DNA of 25,974 nt from an uncultured Eubacteriales bacterium (GTDB lineage Bacteria; Bacillota; Clostridia; Oscillospirales; CAG-272), in contig URHI01000011.1 of NCBI GenBank assembly GCA_900547565.1, positions 1-25,974 on the forward strand, read 5' to 3'. The notes under the pieces were generated by a model. It did no database searches, was not told the DNA's origin, and saw only the letters and a list, made by a program, of their open reading frames with translations. Position numbers and translations under genes: made by a program. Shown here in pieces: positions 1-5,540 of the stretch (position 1 is its first letter; each line of letters begins with the position of its first letter).

Positions 1-1
1 G

Positions 2-115
2 GAACATTTCCGGCAGGCTTTTTTTATTAAAGAAACTCCTAAAACAGCTGTTATTGATAACAATTATATACAAATAAGACAATATATGTATAAAAACGGC
101 ATAATTGTCGGCTAA
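2..115 (+). CDS. C-terminal fragment of an unidentified protein (5' end outside window)
   Basis: An open frame enters from the left edge in the frame starting at base 2 and closes with TAA at 113-115, giving 37 residues that end in YKNGIIVG. There are no in-frame stops although the region is AT-rich and rich in stop triplets in other frames. An 89-base gap with a new ribosome binding site follows, so a real gene end is plausible. I recognise no domain in so short a piece. Codon use is more AT-rich than in the rest of the window. It could be a chance open stretch; the sequence to the left would decide. Confidence 0.5.
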   Translation, partial: EHFRQAFFIKETPKTAVIDNNYIQIRQYMYKNGIIVG

Positions 116-173
116 AGAGATAAAAAAATAATACCATCTTAATTCTGATATTATATAGTTACTACTTGTAAAA

Positions 174-179
174 TATAAT
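174..179 (+). promoter_or_regulatory. Possible -10 box for the DUF6514-like gene
   Basis: A TATAAT lies 26 bases before the start codon of the gene at 205. The hexamer 17 bases upstream (TTATAT, 151-156) is a poor -35 match, so this promoter is tentative in a stretch that is AT-rich overall. Confidence 0.25.
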
Positions 180-204
180 TTTAATTAATAAGAAGGAGAC
201 AATC

Positions 205-531
205 ATGCAAAACAACCAAAGCTATTACGGATCAACTGAAAGAAAGCGAATGGCACAAGTGCGCGATCTATTACTTGACGGTACCGCAAGAGTGCTCAAC
301 GGCAGGGTGCATTACCGGATGTACCAGCTTGTGAAAAACGGAGAAGTGCTTTATCGGTTATGCACTACATATGCTGGGACGCGGGCTGAGTGCTGTGTCA
401 GATGCAACCGCTCATTTGCGGACAAGCTGTTTTTTGCCTTGCTTCGTGGCAGGGTAACCCCGTGTAGCATGGTTTACATAGTCTGTGAGTTAGTGGCGAA
501 TAGCGAGTATAATGTGATAATGGAGGTGTGA
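205..531 (+). CDS. Small DUF6514-like protein of unknown function
   Basis: This 108-residue protein is preceded by a strong ribosome binding site (AGAAGGAG, 190-197) at good spacing from the ATG. The pattern resembles the DUF6514 family of small clostridial proteins: a first half with short beta-like segments (VHYRMYQLVKNGEVLYRL), then a helix-like stretch with the hallmark order 'FADKLFFALLRGRVTPCSMVYIV', broken here as FADKLFFALL and RGRVTPCSMVYIV. That family has no known biochemical role. There is no signal peptide or membrane segment. Cysteines at about 53, 64, 67, 87 and 94 are notable, but they are not spaced as a clear zinc site. It lies upstream of nrdR but has its own leader and a separate downstream promoter, so it is probably a single gene. 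The family assignment is from memory of the pattern and is moderate. Confidence 0.7.
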   Translation: MQNNQSYYGSTERKRMAQVRDLLLDGTARVLNGRVHYRMYQLVKNGEVLYRLCTTYAGTRAECCVRCNRSFADKLFFALLRGRVTPCSMVYIVCELVANSEYNVIMEV

Positions 532-532
532 G

Positions 533-548
533 GCTCAAAATATAGTGG
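533..548 (+). promoter_or_regulatory. Candidate NrdR box upstream of nrdR
   Basis: The 16 bases match the NrdR-box consensus (ACACWATATATWGTGT) at 12 positions, including the AAxATATAGTG core. A second, weaker match (10 of 16) lies at 502-517, with starts exactly 31 bp apart, which is close to the usual distance between paired NrdR boxes. Both are upstream of the nrdR promoter; the second lies inside the end of the preceding gene. Autoregulation of nrdR is the implied role. The match is suggestive only, because the region is AT-rich. Confidence 0.3.
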
Positions 549-566
549 TTATTTGAAAAAAATCTC

Positions 567-598
567 TTTACAAACGGCAAATGTTGTGTTATTATAAT
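567..598 (+). promoter_or_regulatory. Sigma-A promoter for nrdR-DUF5131
   Basis: TTTACA (567-572) and TATTAT (590-595) are separated by 17 bp. An overlapping TATAAT (593-598) could also serve as the -10 at 20 bp. Transcription would start near 602-605, leaving a leader of about 66 bases before nrdR. Confidence 0.65.
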
Positions 599-641
599 AA
601 GGAAGAAAACTACAGCCAGCAGTAAAAAGTTTGTGAAAGGA

Positions 642-674
642 ATGCCGTATTTTATGCGGATGCTTGAGTTATGA
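642..674 (+). CDS. Possible 10-residue leader peptide overlapping the nrdR start
   Basis: The frame ATG CCG ... TTA TGA encodes MPYFMRMLEL and ends in an ATGA overlap with the nrdR start at 671. nrdR itself has no strong Shine-Dalgarno sequence, so reinitiation from this frame could deliver ribosomes to it. Against it, the GAAAGGA motif sits only about one base before this ATG, too close for normal initiation. Later in-frame ATGs at 654 and 660 would be better spaced from it. Such a short frame may be chance. Confidence 0.15.
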   Translation: MPYFMRMLEL

Positions 675-1183
675 AATGTCCTGTCTGCGGATATCCTGAC
701 AGCAAGGTTATCGACTCTCGCCCGGTGTCTGACGGAAGCAGTATCAGACGCAGACGCGAGTGTCTGGTGTGTCAGAAACGCTTTACTACTTTTGAGATGA
801 TCGAGTCTGTCCAGATAGTTGTGGTTAAAAAGGACGGCTCTAAAGAGCTGTTTGACCGCAACAAACTGTTGGGCGGTATACTCAAGGCCTGCCAGAAGCG
901 GCCGGTAAACGCCGATGAAGTGGTCACTGACATTGAAACCGAACTGCAGAATTCACTTCGGCTTGAGGTACCGTCACGTGAGTTGGGCGAAATGGTGATG
1001 GAAAGACTTAAGAAAATTGATGAGGTTGCCTATGTCCGTTTTGCCTCAGTGTATCGTGAATTCAAGGATCTTGACACATTTCTTGCCGAGCTTACCGAGC
1101 TGAAGCATCTGGCGGAGGAGTCGCATAACGCACAGACGACAGGTGATGAGCGGACAACGGAGCCTGATATATATTCCAAATGA
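671..1183 (+). CDS. nrdR: Transcriptional repressor NrdR
   Basis: NrdR is the nucleotide-sensing repressor of ribonucleotide reductase genes. The N-terminus is a zinc ribbon with cysteines 3, 6, 31 and 34 (CPVCG ... CLVC) and the family's RRRREC stretch. Residues about 49-139 form the ATP-cone (VVVKKDGSKELFDRNKLL onward) that binds ATP or dATP. The protein is 170 residues, somewhat longer than the usual 150 or so, owing to a low-complexity hydrophilic tail after about residue 145. The start is fixed by the conserved MKCPxCG beginning, although the ribosome binding site is weak. Its stop overlaps the start of the DUF5131 gene by four bases. No ribonucleotide reductase gene is in view. Confidence 0.97.
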   Translation: MKCPVCGYPDSKVIDSRPVSDGSSIRRRRECLVCQKRFTTFEMIESVQIVVVKKDGSKELFDRNKLLGGILKACQKRPVNADEVVTDIETELQNSLRLEVPSRELGEMVMERLKKIDEVAYVRFASVYREFKDLDTFLAELTELKHLAEESHNAQTTGDERTTEPDIYSK

Positions 1184-1911
1184 GTATTGTTTGGAATCCC
1201 TGGCATGGGTGTACACGTTACAGCGAGGGATGTGCACATTGCTATGTTTTCCGTATTGACAGCAATGCTCAGCGTGACAGTGAGCAGCTGCGCCTGAATT
1301 CCACCTACACACTTCCGCTTCGGTGTGGGCGGGACGGTTATAAAATCAAGTCGGGGGAGGTAGTATATACCTGCCTTTCCTCCGACTTTTTTCATCCCGG
1401 AGCCGACATGTGGCGTGACGAGGCCTGGAGTATGATGCACGAGCGTGAGGATCTGAATTTTTTTATAATAACCAAGCGAATTTTGCGCATGGCAGACTGT
1501 TTGCCGCCTGACTGGGGAACCGGATATCCCAATGTTACAGTTGCATGCACCTGCGAGAATCAGCGCCGTACAGATGAGAGATTACCTGTTTTTCTGTCTC
1601 TGCCACTGGCGCACAGACAGATCGTGTGCGAACCATTGCTCGAAAAAATTGACCTTGGACACTGGCTTGACCGGCGTGTGGAGTGTGTTTCGGCCGGGGG
1701 CGAGTCGGGACCGCATGCCCGTGTTTGTGACTATGACTGGATACTGTTTCTGCGTGATTCCTGCGCTCAAGCTGGCGTTGATTTTCATTTTCATCAGACA
1801 GGTGCCAATTTCCGTCGCAACGGAAGGGTATATGCCATACCGCGTAAACTGCAGCATATTCAGGCTGCTCGTGCCGGAATTGATATTGCGGAACGGCATA
1901 CGATGTTATAA
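1180..1911 (+). CDS. DUF5131 / phage Gp37-Gp68 family three-cysteine protein
   Basis: The 243-residue protein opens with WNPWHGCTRYSEGCAHCY, the signature of the DUF5131 (Gp37/Gp68) family. Cysteines 11, 18 and 21 (CX6CX2C) recall the iron-sulfur cysteine cluster of radical-SAM-like enzymes. Later segments also fit the family: FFIITKR near residue 95, VTVACTCENQ near 120, and SAGGESGPHARVCDYDW near 170-187. The biochemical function of the family is unknown; despite the name, members occur widely in bacterial chromosomes. It shares an ATGA overlap with nrdR, implying translational coupling, and the unit ends at a hairpin at 1953-1981. The usual partner of some family members, the three-Cys-motif partner protein TcmP, is not next to it. 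A link to nucleotide or nucleic-acid metabolism is only suggested by context. Confidence 0.88.
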   Translation: MSIVWNPWHGCTRYSEGCAHCYVFRIDSNAQRDSEQLRLNSTYTLPLRCGRDGYKIKSGEVVYTCLSSDFFHPGADMWRDEAWSMMHEREDLNFFIITKRILRMADCLPPDWGTGYPNVTVACTCENQRRTDERLPVFLSLPLAHRQIVCEPLLEKIDLGHWLDRRVECVSAGGESGPHARVCDYDWILFLRDSCAQAGVDFHFHQTGANFRRNGRVYAIPRKLQHIQAARAGIDIAERHTML

Positions 1912-1952
1912 TAATAATTCATCATGCTACTTGACAGAAAAGGCAGTATCTG

Positions 1953-1981
1953 GCGGTGTTCCCGGGAGGTACACCGCTTTT
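1953..1981 (+). terminator. Rho-independent terminator after DUF5131 gene
   Basis: GCGGTGT (1953-1959) pairs perfectly with ACACCGC (1971-1977) around an 11-base loop and is followed by four T. It closes the nrdR-DUF5131 unit. Confidence 0.7.
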
Positions 1982-2033
1982 GCTGAATATCCAAGACTAA
2001 GCCTTTATAAAATACTGCATGTTCGCAAAGCAG

Positions 2034-2062
2034 TTGACAGTTTACGCAGGGCATGATATAAT
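2034..2062 (+). promoter_or_regulatory. Perfect consensus sigma-A promoter
   Basis: TTGACA (2034-2039), a 17-bp spacer and TATAAT (2057-2062) match the consensus at every position. The start site should fall near 2069, about 33 bases before the small membrane protein. It should drive the three genes up to 3590. Confidence 0.9.
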
Positions 2063-2101
2063 AACTTTAATAAACCAACCTTGATTTTGGGGGAATATGA
2101 A

Positions 2102-2341
2102 ATGAACAGAACATTGAATATAATTCAGATAGTGCTGTTGGCGATATGTGTGGTGCTGTTGCTTGCAGGCGTAGCACAGTTTGCTTCAACGGTCGGAGTA
2201 CCGAACGACGATGTCGGTGCCTTGCATAACTTATCGGCTAATCTAATTGGAATGCTGTTGCTTATTGTTTCGGGTACTGTGTTTGTAGCCAACCTTGCAT
2301 GGTTTGTCGTACGCTGTGTAATGAGGGGGAACAAAAAATAA
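2102..2341 (+). CDS. Small membrane protein with two transmembrane segments
   Basis: The ATG at 2102 has GGGGGA (2089-2094) seven bases upstream, so it is preferred to an in-frame TTG at 2081. The 79-residue product has two hydrophobic helices, about residues 6-31 (IIQIVLLAICVVLLLAGVAQ) and 46-72 (LSANLIGMLLLIVSGTVFVA), joined by a short polar loop, with a basic C-terminus. I recognise no family. Its TAA shares one base with the ATG of the acetyltransferase (TAATG), so the two are translationally coupled. Function unknown. Confidence 0.75.
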   Translation: MNRTLNIIQIVLLAICVVLLLAGVAQFASTVGVPNDDVGALHNLSANLIGMLLLIVSGTVFVANLAWFVVRCVMRGNKK

Positions 2342-2877
2342 TGGCTTTATTACTCAGGACGCCGCGACTGGAGCTTGTGCCGCTTACAGCCCAAGAACTC
2401 GATATGCTCGTTTCGGATTTGCCGCGTCTTGAAAAGCGGCTTGGAGTTACCTATCGGGGGGAGCCGTTGAATGGAGCTTTTGGAAGTATTGTCAAAGGCC
2501 AGTATAACATCGTGGCAGGCGATCCTGACAATTACGTGTGGAATACCTTTTGGCTTATTGTGCGTCGTGAGGACAGGGTGGTAGTAGGTTCATCTGATTT
2601 CAAAGCGCCGCCCGACAGTGCTGGTACAGTTGAGATCGGCTATGGACTCGGCCGTGAATTTTGCCATAACGGATATATGACCGAGACAGTGCGCACTATG
2701 TGCCGGTTTGCCTTTTCACACAAAAACGTCAACCGTGTCATAGCGGAAACCGAGATCGGCAATCTGCCGTCCATACGTGTGCTGACACGCTGTGGCTTCC
2801 GTGAATATCGCATGGAGTCAACTATGTGGTGGTATATTGACCGGGAATTGTTTGAAAATGCAATCACAAATCAATAA
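2341..2877 (+). CDS. GNAT family N-acetyltransferase (RimJ/RimL type)
   Basis: The 178-residue protein fits the Acetyltransf_3 group. It begins with TPRLELVPLTAQEL and has the acetyl-CoA-binding segment IGYGLGREFCHNGYMTE at residues 99-115. A segment NLPSIRVLTRCGF at 141-153 is typical of the last helix and strand of these enzymes. It would transfer an acetyl group from acetyl-CoA to an amine, either a protein N-terminus or a small molecule; the substrate cannot be told. The start at 2341 was chosen because it overlaps the preceding stop and has GAGGGGGA (2323-2330) upstream. It is the middle gene of a three-gene unit. Confidence 0.9.
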   Translation: MALLLRTPRLELVPLTAQELDMLVSDLPRLEKRLGVTYRGEPLNGAFGSIVKGQYNIVAGDPDNYVWNTFWLIVRREDRVVVGSSDFKAPPDSAGTVEIGYGLGREFCHNGYMTETVRTMCRFAFSHKNVNRVIAETEIGNLPSIRVLTRCGFREYRMESTMWWYIDRELFENAITNQ

Positions 2878-2909
2878 ATATGCATTTAAAAGGACGTGGA
2901 TGTTTTATT

Positions 2910-3590
2910 ATGGGATCTCTTAGCCTGACTTGTATTGCTGAATGGCTTGATACCTTTTTTGCCGGATACGATCATGCCCTACTGTCGGCGCTGCACAGTC
3001 TTGCCGAATGGGGGGGCAGCGTGCTGACCATTGTTATGCGTGTGATAACCTTTGCCGGTGAAAAGGGAATACTGATGTTTGCGCTTGCACTGATACTTAT
3101 GCTTTTCAGAAAAACTCGCCGATGCGGGATATGTATTTTCGGTGCGGTGTGTTGCGGTGCACTTATTACAAACATTATTCTAAAAGATTCGGTCGAGCGG
3201 CTTCGTCCGCTGGAGGCGTTGGCTGAGTATACAGAGTGGTGGCAATTTGTAGGTGCACCGACAGAGGACGGATTTTCATTTCCGTCCGGGCACGTCACGG
3301 CGCTGACATCCGGATTGTGCGCATTATGCTTTTGTCGCGGAAGAAAGTATATTTTGCCGACTGTTATTTCGGTGGTTATCATGGGGATATCGCGCAACTA
3401 TCTTATGGCCCATTACCCGTCCGACGTGTTGGCTGCCATGATTATAGGAATTGCATCGGCTGCCGCTGCTTACGGAATAACGGTGCTGATATACCGCCTT
3501 ATCGACAGGTACCGGGACAGGTCATTTTTCCGCTTTGTGTTGGATGCCGATATAGGAGATTTATTCCGTAAAAAAGGCGCCGTCGATTGA
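2910..3590 (+). CDS. PAP2 family membrane phosphatase
   Basis: The 226-residue protein carries all three PAP2 signatures. These are KDSVERLRP (K92 to R99-P100), PSGH (125-128), and SRNYLMAHYPSD with R162, H168 and D172, the histidine and aspartate of the last motif. Hydrophobic segments at about 37-66, 73-91, 128-141, 149-164 and 172-197 give the usual multi-pass fold with the active site on the outer membrane face. It probably dephosphorylates a lipid such as undecaprenyl pyrophosphate or phosphatidic acid. An in-frame ATG at 2880 would add ten residues but has no ribosome binding site; the ATG at 2910 is preceded by GTGGA. The C-terminal 25 residues are hydrophilic. It is the last gene of the unit. 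Confidence 0.93.
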   Translation: MGSLSLTCIAEWLDTFFAGYDHALLSALHSLAEWGGSVLTIVMRVITFAGEKGILMFALALILMLFRKTRRCGICIFGAVCCGALITNIILKDSVERLRPLEALAEYTEWWQFVGAPTEDGFSFPSGHVTALTSGLCALCFCRGRKYILPTVISVVIMGISRNYLMAHYPSDVLAAMIIGIASAAAAYGITVLIYRLIDRYRDRSFFRFVLDADIGDLFRKKGAVD

Positions 3591-3609
3591 ACCATACCCA
3601 AATAATGTG

Positions 3610-3644
3610 CCGACTGTGAAATCTGATTTACAGTCGGTAGTTTT
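3610..3644 (+). terminator. Terminator after the PAP2 gene
   Basis: CCGACTGT (3610-3617) pairs with ACAGTCGG (3630-3637), and the stem can continue inward through AAATC/GATTT. TTTT follows at 3641-3644 after a three-base gap, so termination may be modest. Confidence 0.6.
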
Positions 3645-3647
3645 GTG

Positions 3648-3676
3648 TTGAAATACTGTGTGAAATATTGTATAAT
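3648..3676 (+). promoter_or_regulatory. Sigma-A promoter for the TPR-DUF4037 pair
   Basis: TTGAAA (3648-3653) and TATAAT (3671-3676) are 17 bp apart, with a TG just before the -10. It begins immediately after the preceding terminator. Transcription would start near 3683. Confidence 0.85.
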
Positions 3677-3708
3677 TACAATAAAGGAATTGTATGATAG
3701 GAGTGCTT

Positions 3709-4518
3709 ATGTCAAACGAATTGATGACTGAAAACTTCGATTGCTGCGGTGGTAGACCAGAACCTGTTCCGATGCAGCATGTTATCAGTAAGCTTGATGA
3801 ATATCTTGGACGAAATGATTATAGCCATGCCGAGTCGCATCTGCGGTTTTGGCTCGGCGAGGCTGAACTGCGCAATGACAGACGCGGACAGCTTTCGTTG
3901 CTTAACGAGCTTATGGGGCTGTTTCGAAAAACAGGGCAGAAAGACAATGCCATTGATGCGTCAGATAAGGCCTTGCGCCTGTGCGGTACGCTTGGCCTTG
4001 AGGGAAGCACGGTTCACGGAACAACACTGGTAAACGCCGCCACGGTTTATAAAGCATTCGGGTTAGCGTCCGAAGCCTTGCCGCTTTATATTAGGGCACG
4101 TGAGGTCTATGAGTCAATACTTACTGAGTACGACGGGCGCCGGGGCGGCCTTTATAACAACATGGCGCTAGCACTGGTAGATCTTGAACGGTATGATGAG
4201 GCCGATCATCTGTACCGGTCGGCGCTCGGAATAATGTCACACAACCGTTATGGTGAGCTTGAAATGGCCATAACATATCTTAATATGGCCAATGCGGCTG
4301 AGGCCCGTTACGGCCTGATCCCCGCAGAGCAGCAGATCAACGATTGCATTAACCGTGCCCGTGAACTGCTGGATACCCCTGGAATACCGCATGACGGTTA
4401 TTACGCATTTGTGTGTGAAAAGTGTGCCCCGACCTTCGGATATTACGGATATTTTCTTGATGAGGCGGAGTACCGTGGCCGTGCAGAACAAATCTACTCC
4501 GGAGGTGTCGGACAATGA
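3709..4518 (+). CDS. Tetratricopeptide repeat protein paired with DUF4037
   Basis: The 269-residue soluble protein is mostly helical and contains TPR-like repeats. The clearest segment runs from about residue 100 to 215, with units such as VNAATVYKAFGLASEALPLY, LYNNMALALVDLERYDEADH and ITYLNMANAAEARYGLIPAE, each with the usual small/large residue pattern. The ATG at 3709 has AGGAG at 3699-3703. An in-frame ATG at 3694 would place its ribosome binding site at the very 5' end of the predicted transcript, so it is less likely. The gene overlaps the DUF4037 gene by four bases (ATGA). TPR proteins are protein-binding scaffolds, and I recall this pairing as recurrent in Clostridia, so a complex with the DUF4037 protein is inferred. 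Confidence 0.85.
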   Translation: MSNELMTENFDCCGGRPEPVPMQHVISKLDEYLGRNDYSHAESHLRFWLGEAELRNDRRGQLSLLNELMGLFRKTGQKDNAIDASDKALRLCGTLGLEGSTVHGTTLVNAATVYKAFGLASEALPLYIRAREVYESILTEYDGRRGGLYNNMALALVDLERYDEADHLYRSALGIMSHNRYGELEMAITYLNMANAAEARYGLIPAEQQINDCINRARELLDTPGIPHDGYYAFVCEKCAPTFGYYGYFLDEAEYRGRAEQIYSGGVGQ

Positions 4519-5459
4519 AAGGACTGGAGCTCAGCCGGGCATATTACGAGCGTTTCGGCGCAGATATGATACATGAAAAATTTCCGGAATATGAATCCTA
4601 TCTTGCCGTGGGGCTGATAGGCTCTGGATCGGAATGCCTTGGTTATGATGATGATATTTCGCGTGACCATGATTTTGAGCCGGGTTTTTGCATTTTTCTG
4701 CCGGACGAGTCGCTGGTGAACAGTAAAACAGAGTTTCGCCTGGAGCGTGCTTATGCCGGCCTTCCGTCCGAGTTTGAAGGTGTGCGCAGACTGAGAGTTG
4801 CTCCGGTTGGCGGGAGCCGTCATGGAGTTATCAGGCTGAGTGACTTTTTGCGCGCAAAACTGGGGACCACAGAGCTGCCATGTACCCCGGACGATTGGTT
4901 CCGTATTCCTGAATACAGCCTTGCAGAGCTGTGCGGAGGTCAGATATTCCGTGACGACCTCGGAGAACTGACGTCAATACGTAGCTCACTTGCAACGCTG
5001 CCTGATACTGTACGACTGAAAAAGCTGGCCGGCAGGCTGTTGCTTATGGCACAATCCGGACAATATAATTACGGCCGGTGTCTGGCTCGTGGCGAAACCG
5101 GGGCTGCACAGCTTGCCATAGGTGAGTTTGTTGACAGCACAATGGCTGCGGTGTTTTTGCTGGAGAGACGTTACATGCCGTATTACAAGTGGAGGTTCAG
5201 AGCACTGAGAGAGTTGTCTTCGCTCGGCGAGGAGCTTGCCGGGCCGCTTGAGTTTTTGCTGACTACTGAAAATACAGCACCTATGTGCAACACCAAATCC
5301 GAAATAATAGAGGATATAGCCGGCATTATAATAAATCGACTGAAGCACGACTGTCTGACATCAGCTAATTGCGGCGACCTTGAAAAGCACGCATATTCGG
5401 TAAACGACGGTATTTCAGATGCCGATGTGCGCAACAGCAACATCCTTTATGCAGTATAA
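4515..5459 (+). CDS. DUF4037 protein with nucleotidyltransferase-like N-terminus
   Basis: This 314-residue protein fits the DUF4037 family. The N-terminal part has GSGSE (36-40) followed by DDDISRDHDF (45-54). That matches the GS...DxD metal and nucleotide site of the nucleotidyltransferase superfamily (D51 and D53). The DUF4037 segment proper spans about residues 115-215 (IRLSDFLRAKLG through the Arg-rich LKKLAGRLLLMAQSGQYNYG), followed by a helical C-terminus. No reaction has been established for the family to my knowledge; nucleotide transfer to a protein, RNA or small molecule is an inference. GGAGGT at 4501-4506 and the ATGA overlap fix the start and couple it to the TPR gene. A hairpin at 5466-5497 follows. 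Confidence 0.88.
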   Translation: MKGLELSRAYYERFGADMIHEKFPEYESYLAVGLIGSGSECLGYDDDISRDHDFEPGFCIFLPDESLVNSKTEFRLERAYAGLPSEFEGVRRLRVAPVGGSRHGVIRLSDFLRAKLGTTELPCTPDDWFRIPEYSLAELCGGQIFRDDLGELTSIRSSLATLPDTVRLKKLAGRLLLMAQSGQYNYGRCLARGETGAAQLAIGEFVDSTMAAVFLLERRYMPYYKWRFRALRELSSLGEELAGPLEFLLTTENTAPMCNTKSEIIEDIAGIIINRLKHDCLTSANCGDLEKHAYSVNDGISDADVRNSNILYAV

Positions 5460-5465
5460 ACGCAT

Positions 5466-5497
5466 ATCCCCGGCGGGCTTCAAGTCCCACCGGGGAT
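5466..5497. terminator. Convergent hairpin between DUF4037 and GDPD genes
   Basis: ATCCCCGG (5466-5473) pairs with CCGGGGAT (5490-5497), with an inner GGG/CCC after one mismatch. It is very GC-rich and lies between two convergent genes. On the plus strand a run of seven T comes only 15 bases later; on the minus strand there is no clear T run. It may terminate both genes imperfectly. Confidence 0.55.
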
Positions 5498-5540
5498 AGT
5501 CACATATATGGATTTTTTTCGGGATGGAAAACTGAATTTG

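Noticed and set aside
1180..1911. Prophage remnant, suggested by the phage Gp37/Gp68 family name
   Set aside because: No other phage genes, attachment repeats or integrase are nearby. The family is common in chromosomes, and the gene is coupled to nrdR.
1532..2056. Open frame of 174 codons on the plus strand overlapping the DUF5131 gene
   Set aside because: It is in another frame of a recognised gene, runs across the terminator at 1953-1981 and shows no family pattern.
2081..2101. TTG start for the small membrane protein
   Set aside because: The ATG at 2102 has a strong ribosome binding site that would lie inside the coding region if TTG were used.
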